Below the pieces are notes generated by a model. The model was not told the DNA's origin, did not search any database, and was given only the letters and a program-made list of their open reading frames with translations. A program made the position numbers and the translations under genes. From an uncultured Paenibacillus sp. (GTDB lineage: Bacteria; Bacillota; Bacilli; Paenibacillales; Paenibacillaceae), in the NCBI GenBank assembly GCA_937895345.1, contig CALAWP010000045.1, positions 1-21,657 of the forward strand: a stretch of DNA of 21,657 bases, in the 5' to 3' direction. Each line of letters begins with the position of its first letter. Position 1 is the first letter of the stretch. Positions 7,244 to 14,801 of this stretch are shown piece after piece.

Positions 7244-9205
7244 ATGGAGACGTTGTTCGTCAAGATGCTCAACATGAGCATAACGGCTTCGTACGCGATC
7301 CTCGCGGTGCTGCTCATCCGCTTGCTGTTGAAACGGGCGCCCAAGCAATATGCCTATATCCTGTGGGCCGTCGTATTGTTCCGCCTGGTTTCTCCGGTAT
7401 CGTTCACGTCCGAATTCAGCCTCTTTAACGCGCCTCCCTTCGATACGAGCGCCGCGCAGCAAGCCGGCGCCGAAACGTTAAGGTACGTTCCGGCGGATAT
7501 TGGGCATGCGGAGGCTCCGAAGGCGACATCGGGCATTCCTGCGATGAACGCGATGGTTCGCGAGGCGATGCCGGCGGCTTCCATTGAAGCTGGCCCTGCG
7601 GGTCCTCCTATATGGGTAAGGACGGGCGCGATCGTATGGTGTGCCGGAGCGGTTGCCTGGCTGATGTACGGGATGGCCGGATACGTTCGGTTGAGACGGA
7701 GGCTGGCTGCGGCGGTCCGGCTGGAAGACCGGGTTTACGAGACGGAGTTTATTCGTTCGCCAATCGTTCTGGGCTTTTGGAAGCCCCGCATCTATGTGCC
7801 TTACGGCTTGAACGGGCAGGAGCGCAGCTACATTCTGGAGCATGAGGCGTATCATTTGCGAAGAAAGGATCACCTGATCAAGCTGATTGCCTTTCTGGCG
7901 CTAGCCGTTCATTGGTTTAATCCGTTCGTATGGCTGGCTTTTGCGCTGATGGCCAAAGATATGGAAATGAGCTGCGATGAAAAGGTGCTGTCCAAAATCG
8001 GGACGGAACATAAGAAGCCGTACTGCGAGGCGCTGCTGTCTTTTGCGGCAAACCGCCGCTTCCCGGCTGCCGGACCGCTGGCCTTCGGCGAAGCGGGCGT
8101 GCGGGAACGCGTCGTTCATATTTTGAGCTTCAAGAAGCCGTCCAAAGGGACGGCGGCATGCTTGTCCGTGCTTTGCATCGCCGTTATCGCCGCATGCGCC
8201 GCAAATCCGGCGGCCATCGGAACGGCGAAGGAAGCGGGGGAGCCGTTCGGCCATTACCGATTCGCGAAGCAGATCTATATGAATCCGCTCAGTTCCTTTA
8301 TCGCCCATGAGGGGTTTGAAGAATTTTATACGTTGACCGAAAACGCGCTCCTGATTTCCGATGCTGCCGGAAAAAGGCAGGCAACGGCCGTCGTTTATAA
8401 TCGGACGGAAGCGGATGCGGACGATTTCCGGAACAGCTTTATGATCGAAATCGAGGGGATGCCGGACATTGCTCCCTACCATAAGCGCTATCGCTACGAT
8501 TTGACCGCGCCTTCCGCTTCGCCCGGCTATCGGCTCTATTTGCTGGATGACGAGCTGTGGCTGGCGAAGATTCATACGGATCTTGCCCATGCAAGCAAGA
8601 GCGAATATATTTGGAGCATCTATCAAATTGAAAAAACGGAGGAATCGATGCCGCTCCATGCCCAGATCGCGGGGACGAAAGACGGCGTCGATGCGTTCCT
8701 GGCTCTGCATAAGGAGCTGGCTCCCAACGACGATGAAAATGAAGAAGCCTGTTACAACATTACGCCGAATTTTATAGAGGAATATTCCGGTTACAGCATT
8801 TTTAAATATGCGGATTCTGGCGCTTCGTATCTGCTTTACGACGGAGCCGTTTATCCTCTCGGCTTATGGTCCGGCGGTATAGGCGCGGCGAGCATGGCTC
8901 TTGCCGATTTGGACGGCGACGACAGCCAAGAGCTTTATTTTACGTATTCCTCGGGTTCCGGTCTTCACCGCTCCCAAGCGGCTTATTTCAATCCGTCTTC
9001 GAAGCAGGTCGTCGCCCTTGGGTTTACTCATCTGAACGGAGAGATGCTCTTGAAGGACCGTCCGGACGGCAGCCTATCCTTGTTTGCCGCCGAAATCGCC
9101 CGTATGCGCAGCTTTGCGGATTTCGAGTTGACGGCCGCCGGCAAGCTTGCGGATATCGTTTATATGAACGGACAGGTATCCGTCATCGCCGACAGGGGGG
9201 AATAA
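7244..9205 (+). CDS. BlaR1/MecR1-like M56 zinc metallopeptidase with unusual C-terminal domain
   Basis: A 653-residue membrane sensor-protease. Membrane spans are likely near 8-28, 36-54, 126-146, 211-232 and 303-320. The cytosolic zinc protease motif HEAYH is at 200-204 and the third ligand is probably E246 in SCDEKVL. In BlaR1 this protease triggers cleavage of BlaI after ligand binding outside. After the last span (about 320) the ~330-residue exterior domain shows no class D penicillin-binding motifs: no SxxK and KTG pair in the right place. Instead it ends in a repeat-like segment ALADLDGDDSQELYFTYSSGSG (about 552-573), similar to FG-GAP-type Asp-rich loops, with Cys503 as the only obvious cysteine. 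The ligand is therefore unlikely to be a beta-lactam. AGGAGG lies just before ATG 7244. Confidence 0.88.
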   Translation: METLFVKMLNMSITASYAILAVLLIRLLLKRAPKQYAYILWAVVLFRLVSPVSFTSEFSLFNAPPFDTSAAQQAGAETLRYVPADIGHAEAPKATSGIPAMNAMVREAMPAASIEAGPAGPPIWVRTGAIVWCAGAVAWLMYGMAGYVRLRRRLAAAVRLEDRVYETEFIRSPIVLGFWKPRIYVPYGLNGQERSYILEHEAYHLRRKDHLIKLIAFLALAVHWFNPFVWLAFALMAKDMEMSCDEKVLSKIGTEHKKPYCEALLSFAANRRFPAAGPLAFGEAGVRERVVHILSFKKPSKGTAACLSVLCIAVIAACAANPAAIGTAKEAGEPFGHYRFAKQIYMNPLSSFIAHEGFEEFYTLTENALLISDAAGKRQATAVVYNRTEADADDFRNSFMIEIEGMPDIAPYHKRYRYDLTAPSASPGYRLYLLDDELWLAKIHTDLAHASKSEYIWSIYQIEKTEESMPLHAQIAGTKDGVDAFLALHKELAPNDDENEEACYNITPNFIEEYSGYSIFKYADSGASYLLYDGAVYPLGLWSGGIGAASMALADLDGDDSQELYFTYSSGSGLHRSQAAYFNPSSKQVVALGFTHLNGEMLLKDRPDGSLSLFAAEIARMRSFADFELTAAGKLADIVYMNGQVSVIADRGE

Positions 9206-9221
9206 CGGGCCAGGCTCGCAA

Positions 9222-10052
9222 TTATTCCACAATGGCGTAACGGGAACGAAGAGTGTTCATCATCGCTGCGATTTCGTCAGGTTCCGGCAAGCGCAAGCCG
9301 GCTCTTGCAGTGGACGGCTCATCCGCCGGGCGGCCGGCGCGAATGACGTCTTTGACCGCTTCGGCGAAGGCATAGGCCGCAAACGGGCCGAGGCCGGCCA
9401 GCTCCTCCAGACTGGCCGTGCTGTCCCCGGTTACGATCGGGTGCCCGAGCGACGAATCCCCGCCGGAGGCGATCTCGTAGAAGGAGCGGACGAACTCGGC
9501 GCGCGCCGCCCCAGCTCCTTCCGCGACGACGAAGGCTTGAACGACGGTCGCATGCACCTGCCGCCTCTGCGCAATGCCGCAAAATTTACGGCCGCCGATG
9601 CTGAGATCGTAATCGCCGGGGCAATAGGCGCCTTGGATCCATCCTTTGTCCACGCTGCGCCCGGTTCCCTGCAGCGCTTCGCGAATGAGTTGGTACATCC
9701 GCTCGAAGTCGCTGCGGAAGCCGGGATTCGGCCCGCTGGGATTCGGAATAATTAGCGACAGATTGACGACGCCGGCGTCCAGCGGGACGGCGGCTCCGCC
9801 CGAATTGCGCACGACCGTCGCCCAGCCGTGCGATTCGAGCCATTGCTTCGCTTCCTGCGCGAACGGCAGCCGGCTGTCCTGAAGCCCCATCACTAAGGCT
9901 TGCGGATGCCGCCAAATATGGCAGATCGCCGCTCCCCTTTGGCCCGCGCTGCGGCACAGCAGCTCGTCCAGGGCAAAGGCGTACAGCGGATCGGCATTGC
10001 CCAATTCATTCATCCGATCCAGCACCAGCATGTTTTCTCCGATTGCGTTCAT
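9222..10052 (-). CDS. lipL: Octanoyl-[GcvH]:protein N-octanoyltransferase
   Basis: A 276-residue member of the biotin/lipoate ligase fold. It moves octanoyl groups from GcvH to the E2 subunits of 2-oxoacid dehydrogenases in lipoate assembly. The catalytic centre is visible as GAYCPGDYDLSI followed by GGRKFCGIAQRR: Cys144 and Lys156 stand 12 residues apart, the same spacing as the catalytic Cys150 and Lys162 reported for Bacillus subtilis LipL. RNSGGAAVPLDAGVVNLSL (about 82-100) is the substrate-binding stretch. ATG 10052 follows AGAGAGGAA with seven bases of spacing. A TTG ten codons upstream lacks a ribosome site. It converges with the BlaR1-like gene (16 bases between stops) and is monocistronic. 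Confidence 0.88.
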   Translation of the reverse strand: MNAIGENMLVLDRMNELGNADPLYAFALDELLCRSAGQRGAAICHIWRHPQALVMGLQDSRLPFAQEAKQWLESHGWATVVRNSGGAAVPLDAGVVNLSLIIPNPSGPNPGFRSDFERMYQLIREALQGTGRSVDKGWIQGAYCPGDYDLSIGGRKFCGIAQRRQVHATVVQAFVVAEGAGAARAEFVRSFYEIASGGDSSLGHPIVTGDSTASLEELAGLGPFAAYAFAEAVKDVIRAGRPADEPSTARAGLRLPEPDEIAAMMNTLRSRYAIVE

Positions 10053-10093
10053 CCCGATATTCCTCTCTGTTGTGACATTCAATATATATTGGC

Positions 10094-10102
10094 ATTATCG
10101 CA
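10094..10102 (-). promoter_or_regulatory. Extended -10 promoter element for lipL
   Basis: On the minus strand TGCGATAAT is an extended -10 (TGn plus GATAAT), about 40 bases before the start. No convincing -35 stands upstream, as is usual for extended -10 promoters. Confidence 0.45.
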
Positions 10103-10154
10103 TAAAAACCGTTTCGGCGGCTCGGATCGTGAAGGGCAAAAATGATAGGGATCG

Positions 10155-10183
10155 TTTCATGAGGGGAAAAGGCGGTTTATAAT
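10155..10183 (+). promoter_or_regulatory. Promoter of the zinc-ribbon/HhH gene
   Basis: A perfect TATAAT (10178-10183) stands 17 bases from a weak -35, TTTCAT (10155-10160), and about 57 bases before the ATG at 10240. Confidence 0.6.
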
Positions 10184-10239
10184 GATAGCAACAGCAATTT
10201 TAGAATAGCCGGATTAATCCGGCCGAAGGGAGACCGGCA

Positions 10240-10533
10240 ATGGCAGCATCCCGCGGAAGCTTAAGAACATGCAGCAAAGGACATTCCTATTACAAAAGCA
10301 GCGGCTGCCCGACGTGCCCGGTTTGCGAGCAAGAGCACAGACCGGAAGCCGGGTTTCTCGCGCAATTGTCCGCCCCGGCGAGGCGGGCTTTGGAGCATCA
10401 AGGCATGGTGACTCTGCAGCAGCTGTCCGCTTACAGCGAAAAAGAGATTTTGCAATTGCACGGCATGGGACCGGCGTCCTTGCCAAAGCTGAGAGCCGCG
10501 CTGCAGGAATATGGCCTCTCGTTCAGAAACTAA
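10240..10533 (+). CDS. Small zinc-ribbon plus RNA polymerase alpha-CTD-like helix-hairpin-helix protein
   Basis: A 97-residue cytoplasmic protein in two parts. Residues 11-29 hold C11, H15, C23, C26 and C29, likely a small zinc knuckle. Residues 40-94 (LSAPARRALEHQGMVTLQQLSAYSEKEILQLHGMGPASLPKLRAAL) resemble the C-terminal domain of RNA polymerase alpha, with the helix-hairpin-helix at LHGMGPASLPKL (73-84). Such stand-alone alpha-CTD-like proteins are common in Paenibacillus and Bacillus relatives. Their role is not established; DNA or RNA binding is an inference from the fold. ATG 10240 follows a GAAGGGAG ribosome site. It has its own promoter and terminator, so it is an independent unit. 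Confidence 0.85.
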   Translation: MAASRGSLRTCSKGHSYYKSSGCPTCPVCEQEHRPEAGFLAQLSAPARRALEHQGMVTLQQLSAYSEKEILQLHGMGPASLPKLRAALQEYGLSFRN

Positions 10534-10543
10534 CGCATAATAT

Positions 10544-10596
10544 AAAGAGCTTCCCTATCGCTCCTGGAACGAGCGGCGGGGAAGCTCTTTGCGTTT
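10544..10596 (+). terminator. Rho-independent terminator
   Basis: A perfect 12-bp stem (AAAGAGCTTCCC 10544-10555 / GGGAAGCTCTTT 10579-10590) with a nested CGCTC/GAGCG hairpin, then GCGTTT. It ends the zinc-ribbon gene. Confidence 0.88.
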
Positions 10597-10844
10597 ACGG
10601 CAAACGGTTGATCGTTTAACACCGCGGCGCTGCGGAGTGAGGGCTTCAACCCTTACGGCTTTGAGGAGTACCCTTCCGCCTGCCTCCGGCTCGGTCGCAA
10701 TCAGAACGGCCGAATCTGGCTGCGGGAAAAGCATGAAAGTATAAAAAATGATAATTTAAGCATAGATGTTCCAACATTATAGTCAATATTTGAACTATAC
10801 TTGGAGTTGTTTACAACTTCATCGAGCGATTGGAGGCAGAGGCC
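10597..10844. other. Intergenic stretch before the pectin cluster, with an operator-like dyad
   Basis: No recognisable gene. The first ~130 bases are GC-rich and have a short minus-strand open frame (57 codons from ATG at about 10733) with protein-like composition but no family resemblance. From about 10740 the DNA becomes AT-rich, as promoters do. TATAGT (10778-10783) and ACTATA (10794-10799) form a dyad with a 10-base centre. TATAGT with TTTAAG 17 bases upstream, or TATACT at 10796-10801, could be a -10. This probably holds the promoter of the GH43 remnant and GH28 gene. Confidence 0.5.
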
Positions 10845-11100
10845 ATGCGCACGTTTTGCAATCCCGTCTTGCCCGGCTTTTATCCGGACCTTCGGCCGTT
10901 CGGGTCGGGGAAGACTATTTTTTGGTCACGTCAAGCTTCGATTATTTTCCCGGCGTCTTTTATATGATCACGACGCTGGTCGACAACGATAAAGAATGGG
11001 CATGTACGCGGTGTGCCGCAGCGACGGACGATCGGCTTATGCGGATTTCGACTGGTTCAGCTATGAACCGATAGAAGAACGGACGGAGGAACGTGCATGA
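10845..11100 (+). pseudogene. GH43 beta-xylosidase/arabinosidase remnant with internal deletions
   Basis: Three pieces of one glycoside hydrolase family 43 protein survive. Piece 1 (10845-10889) reads MRTFCNPVLPGFYPD, the classic N-terminus with its catalytic Asp. A one-base loss after 10889 moves piece 2 into another frame: SAVRVGEDYFLVTSSFDYFPGV runs straight into FYMITTLVDNDKEW, which in whole enzymes lies many residues further on. At about 10999-11001 the frame changes again to piece 3, GMYAVCRSDG ... FDWFSYEP, the C-terminus of GH43 proteins with the beta-sandwich domain. Most of the ~500-residue enzyme is gone. The ribosome site TTGGAGG, start codon and 3' end remain, and the final stop overlaps the GH28 start (ATGA). 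Confidence 0.85.
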
Positions 11101-12569
11101 ACAGGGAGGAACAGGTGAGAAAAGGGGAAGACGGGACGGGCGGGGCTATGGAATATCCTCTGCCGCAGCTGCCCGTCATCCCGGACCGCATCTTTGCCAT
11201 TACGGCATACGGAGCCGAATCGGACAGCTTGTCGCTGTGCACCGAATCGATTCAGCGGACGATCGACGCCTGCGCGGCGGCGGGCGGAGGCAGGGTAGTC
11301 ATCCCGCCCGGCATGTGGAGAACCGGGCCGCTGCGACTGCGCAGCCGGATCGAGCTGCATGCCGAGCGGGGAGCGCTGGTGCTGTTCGAGCCGAAGCCCG
11401 AGTTGTATCCGCTTGTCTCTTCGCATTTCGAAGGCGTCGCCGCCGTCCGTTGCCAAGCGCCGCTTGAAGGCGAAGGGCTGGAGGATATTGCGATTACGGG
11501 AGACGGCTTGTTTGACGGCGGCGGTCAGGGGTGGCGTCCCGTCAAGCGGTTCAAGATGACGGAAGTCCAATGGGCCAAGCTGCTGCAATCCGGCGGCGCG
11601 GTAAACGAAGCCGGCGACATGTGGTGGCCGTCGCCGGAGGCGATGCGGGGCGAAGCGCTAGCGGAGCGGCTGCGCCGGCAGGAAGCATCCGCGCCCGGCT
11701 CCGTGACGGCGGACGATTATTTGCCCGCGAGGGCGTATCTCCGTCCGGCGCTGCTCAGCCTGCGCGGCTGCGTCAGAGTCAGGCTGGAAGGGCCGACGTT
11801 CCAGAACTCCCCCGCCTGGTGTCTTCACCTGTACGATTGCGAGCAGGTGACGGTGCGGCGGTTGAGCGTCCGCAATCCGTGGCATTCCCAGAACGGGGAC
11901 GGCCTCGATCTCGAATCGTGCCGCCATTCGCTCGTCGAGCATTGCACGTTCGACGTCGGCGACGACGCCATCTGCCTGAAGTCCGGCAAGGACGAAGAAG
12001 GGCGCAAGCGGGGCTTGGCCTGCGAATATGCGACCATTCGCTATTGCACCGTCTATCACGGCCATGGCGGCGTCGTCATCGGCAGCGAAATGTCCGGCGG
12101 CGTCCGGGCAGTGCGCGTGCACGACTGCCAGTTTAGCAGCACCGACATCGGCTTGCGCTTCAAGAGCGCCCGCGGACGCGGCGGCGTCGTCGAGGACATC
12201 GTCATGGAGCGGATTCGGATGGCGGATATCGAGCGCGAAGCCGTGTCGTTCCATTTATTTTATGCCGGGGTAGAGGGATCGGAAGGCTGGGATGAGAATG
12301 GCTGCGAGGTGACGGAGGAAACGCCCGTTTTCCGCAACATTACGCTGCGGGATATCAGCTGCCGCGGCGCAGAAACGGCACTGCTGGTCAACGGGCTTCC
12401 GGAGCTTCCGCTCAGCGCCTTGACGGTCGAAGGACTGGAGGCGGAGACGGTTCGCGGCGTCGTAGCCCGGAACGCGGACGGAATGAAGCTCGAGAAGCTG
12501 AAGCTTCGGACGGAAACGAAGCCCGAAATCCAGCTGCATCGATGCACGAACGAAACGATCAGGCCGTGA
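11097..12569 (+). CDS. Glycoside hydrolase family 28 (polygalacturonase-like)
   Basis: A 490-residue right-handed beta-helix enzyme that hydrolyses alpha-galacturonide bonds in pectin fragments. The N-terminus has the family start FAITAYGAESD (about 33-43) and GGGRVVIPPG. Catalytic motifs follow in order: NGDGLD (266-271) in place of NTDG, GDD (288-290), GHGG (322-325, with the conserved His323) and RFK (354-356) in place of RIK. There is no signal peptide, so it probably acts inside the cell on imported oligomers, perhaps as an exo-enzyme or rhamnogalacturonan-type hydrolase. ATG 11097 follows GGAGGA by six bases and overlaps the GH43 remnant stop. A later ATG (residue 18, MEYPLPQ) is possible. 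It converges with the AraC gene, four bases apart. Confidence 0.92.
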   Translation: MNREEQVRKGEDGTGGAMEYPLPQLPVIPDRIFAITAYGAESDSLSLCTESIQRTIDACAAAGGGRVVIPPGMWRTGPLRLRSRIELHAERGALVLFEPKPELYPLVSSHFEGVAAVRCQAPLEGEGLEDIAITGDGLFDGGGQGWRPVKRFKMTEVQWAKLLQSGGAVNEAGDMWWPSPEAMRGEALAERLRRQEASAPGSVTADDYLPARAYLRPALLSLRGCVRVRLEGPTFQNSPAWCLHLYDCEQVTVRRLSVRNPWHSQNGDGLDLESCRHSLVEHCTFDVGDDAICLKSGKDEEGRKRGLACEYATIRYCTVYHGHGGVVIGSEMSGGVRAVRVHDCQFSSTDIGLRFKSARGRGGVVEDIVMERIRMADIEREAVSFHLFYAGVEGSEGWDENGCEVTEETPVFRNITLRDISCRGAETALLVNGLPELPLSALTVEGLEAETVRGVVARNADGMKLEKLKLRTETKPEIQLHRCTNETIRP

Positions 12570-12573
12570 GAAG

Positions 12574-13470
12574 CTAACGCTGCTGCAGGATTTGCCCGGC
12601 CTTGGCCTGCTTGCGGTATTGCATCGGGGTAAGGCCGGTCGCTTTTTTGAACGTCTTGTTAAAATGGGACAGATGCTCGAAGCCGACGGCCAGCGCGATT
12701 TCCTGTATCTTTAGGCGGGAGCCGGCCAGCAGCCGCTGCGCTTCGCGAACCCGGATATGGATAATATATTCGCGAAAATGAAAGCCGGTCAGCCGGTGAA
12801 AGATCCGACTCAAATAAGAGCTGCTCATATAAAAATGCCGGGCCGTTTCCTCCAGCGTGACGGAATCCTTGTAGCGCTCCCGCAAATAGGCCGCAATTTC
12901 CGATACCTTGTGATGCAGGGAATGCGGTGAAGGAACCGCGGATCCGGCGGCGTTCTCCGCGCGGCCGAGCAACACGGCCACCTCCGCGAAGAGCGCCAGG
13001 CAATACGGCTCGAAATAAGCCTTCTTCTGCCGGCATTCGTCGATGATGCGGAGCAGCAGCCGTTCGGCTTCGTCCTGCTCCCGCAGCGAAAGGGCGAATA
13101 CGCGGAATCGGCGGCCGGCCGACAGCAGCTGAAGCCGTTGCAGCTCCGGGGGCAGCACGGACGGATCGTAGTTGACGAGAATGCGCTCGAATTCCGCGAC
13201 CTCGGAGCTTGCCGTGGCATGCAGCTCATGCTCGGCGATCAGAATAAGCTCGCCTTTGCGCACGGTGACGACTTGTCCGTCCACGAAGTAGACCCTTTCG
13301 CCATCCATCAAATAGTAGAGCTCGACGGTGGCATGGCTGTGGGGACGCGGCATGGCGGTGGCGCCTTTGCGTTTCATATGCTGGATGCTGAATTTGCCGT
13401 TTTCCAGATAATATTTCGGATTGGGTTCGGTTGTTAAAGCCGGCATGGCAAGGCACTCCTCCGACGACAT
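12574..13470 (-). CDS. AraC-family regulator of the pectin cluster
   Basis: A 298-residue regulator. Residues about 35-110 form the cupin sensor (MPRPHSHATVELYYLMDGE ... VRKGELILIAEHELHA). Residues about 190-290 form the double helix-turn-helix DNA-binding domain, ending in IALAVGFEHLSHFNKTFKKATGLTPMQYRK. It sits between the two arms of the pectin cluster, convergent with GH28 and divergent from the pectinesterase remnant/esterase/GH105 operon, and so is the probable activator of both. ATG 13470 has AAGGAT eight bases upstream. An in-frame ATG at 13446 with GGAGG is nearly as good, and only the first few residues depend on the choice. Confidence 0.92.
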   Translation of the reverse strand: MSSEECLAMPALTTEPNPKYYLENGKFSIQHMKRKGATAMPRPHSHATVELYYLMDGERVYFVDGQVVTVRKGELILIAEHELHATASSEVAEFERILVNYDPSVLPPELQRLQLLSAGRRFRVFALSLREQDEAERLLLRIIDECRQKKAYFEPYCLALFAEVAVLLGRAENAAGSAVPSPHSLHHKVSEIAAYLRERYKDSVTLEETARHFYMSSSYLSRIFHRLTGFHFREYIIHIRVREAQRLLAGSRLKIQEIALAVGFEHLSHFNKTFKKATGLTPMQYRKQAKAGQILQQR

Positions 13471-13494
13471 GGTCGTCTATCCTTCTTGTCCCTC

Positions 13495-13523
13495 ATTATA
13501 AATAAAAGTCGTTTTAGTGGAAA
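13495..13523 (-). promoter_or_regulatory. Promoter of the pectin-cluster AraC gene
   Basis: On the minus strand a perfect TATAAT (13495-13500) is 17 bases from TTTCCA (13518-13523). The -35 overlaps the ribosome site of the divergent gene starting at 13536, so only about 65 bases separate the two starts. Confidence 0.6.
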
Positions 13524-13535
13524 GGAGTCCGACTC

Positions 13536-13727
13536 ATGCTCATTACCGTGTCCCAAGACGGACGACAGGCCGATTTCAAGAAGCTGCAGGAAGCGATCGA
13601 CTTGATCGCAGCCAGCGGCGACAGGCAGGCGGGTACCCAGGTCGCGGAGCTGACGAAGGGAGAAGGCGATGCAAAAGAAAATCAGCATTGCAGCAACGGA
13701 GATGGTCCGGTGGAGGGATGTAAATAA
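13536..13727 (+). pseudogene. Probable pectinesterase (CE8) N-terminal remnant
   Basis: A 63-codon frame. MLITVSQDGRQADFKKLQEAIDLI matches the usual start of pectin methylesterases (ITVxQDGxGDFxTxQEAID), which then runs for about 300 residues. Here the resemblance stops near residue 31, and the rest (AGTQVAELTKGEGDAKENQ...) is unlike the family. Most of the gene therefore seems to be deleted. It keeps a good ribosome site (AAAGGAGT at 13521-13528) and lies 18 bases before the esterase start. A second short frame from ATG 13669 ends in TGA overlapping that start (ATGA), possibly the original 3' end of the gene. It could instead be an unrelated small protein, but the position inside a pectin cluster supports the remnant reading. 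Confidence 0.6.
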
Positions 13728-13745
13728 CAGAGGGGAGCAGATGCG

Positions 13746-14801
13746 ATGAAGCTGGAACAGTATTTGCGGCAATTAACGCAGAATGCCGAGGCCAAGCGGC
13801 AGTCCGCCGCTTCCGAACCGTGGAGCCGGCGCCGTGACCGGACCGCGTCCGCCTTCAGGCGGCTGCTTGGCGATTATCCCGTGAGCGGCTCCGCCGATTT
13901 GGAGCCCGTGCTGCTGGAGCGGCGGAAATGCGACGGCTATACGCGGGACCGGATCGAAATATCGACGGTCGAAGGATTGCGGATGCCGATGTACGTGCTG
14001 CTGCCGGATAAGCCCGCCGCCGAGCCGGTTCCGGCCGTCGTCGCATGCCACGGCCACGGGTACGGCAGCAGGGAAATCGCCGGTCTCGAGCCGGACGGCT
14101 CGGAACGCGCGGGAGCGCCGGGCCTGCACCAAGATTTCGCCGTCGCCTTGGCCAGGGAAGGGTATGTGGTAGCGGCGCCGGAGCTGGTTGGCTTCGGCGA
14201 CCGCCGGCTGGAGGAGGACAAGGCAAGCGAGGCGCCGGGAGCGAATTCCTGCTTCCGGCTGGCCGCCCATCTTCTCCTGACGGGACGCACGCTGGCCGGC
14301 TTGCGCGTCTGCGAAACGTCCCGGGCCGTCGATTACGTGCTGGGCCTCGCCGCGGTAGACCCGGACCGGATCGCCGTGATGGGCATATCCGGCGGCGGGC
14401 TTGTCGCGGGATTTGCGGCGGCGCTGGACGAGCGGATTCGCTGCGCGGTCGTAAGCGGCTACGCCAATTTGTTCGAGGACAGCATTTTGTCGCGCAATCA
14501 TTGCCTGGACAATTATATTCCGGGCGTGCTGCTCGAGGCGGAAATGCCTGAGTTGCTTGGACTGATAGCGCCGCGCGGATTGTTTCTCGAATCGGGAGCC
14601 GAGGACCGCGTGTTCCCGCAGCATTCCGCCCGGAAGGCATACGCCGCGCTGCGGGATATTTACGGGACGTACGGCGCGGAGGATGCCGTGCAAGCCGATT
14701 TTTTCGAAGGCGGACATGAAATTCATGGCGATCCCGCATACGAGTGGCTTCGCAAGCAGTTGAACGGGAGCGAAAAAAAGACAGGAGGAGATGCGCAGTG
14801 A
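13746..14801 (+). CDS. Alpha/beta-hydrolase, acetyl-xylan/pectin esterase-like
   Basis: A 351-residue cytoplasmic alpha/beta-hydrolase of the dienelactone hydrolase / abhydrolase-7 type. The catalytic triad can be placed: Ser215 in the nucleophile elbow GISGG (213-217), Asp287 in ESGAEDRVFP, and His324 in FFEGGHEIHG. The HGHGYGSRE loop (102-110) is the probable oxyanion region. In this context the best guess is removal of acetyl groups from pectin or rhamnogalacturonan oligomers; the substrate is inferred from the neighbours only. ATG 13746 follows AGGGGAG by eight bases. The stop overlaps the GH105 start (GTGA), so the two are coupled. Confidence 0.85.
   Translation: MKLEQYLRQLTQNAEAKRQSAASEPWSRRRDRTASAFRRLLGDYPVSGSADLEPVLLERRKCDGYTRDRIEISTVEGLRMPMYVLLPDKPAAEPVPAVVACHGHGYGSREIAGLEPDGSERAGAPGLHQDFAVALAREGYVVAAPELVGFGDRRLEEDKASEAPGANSCFRLAAHLLLTGRTLAGLRVCETSRAVDYVLGLAAVDPDRIAVMGISGGGLVAGFAAALDERIRCAVVSGYANLFEDSILSRNHCLDNYIPGVLLEAEMPELLGLIAPRGLFLESGAEDRVFPQHSARKAYAALRDIYGTYGAEDAVQADFFEGGHEIHGDPAYEWLRKQLNGSEKKTGGDAQ

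Noticed and set aside
6880..9205. Beta-lactam resistance locus
   Set aside because: BlaI/BlaR1-like proteins are present, but no penicillin-binding sensor domain is recognisable and no beta-lactamase gene is beside them. The class C-like hydrolase at 17832 is distant and has no export signal.
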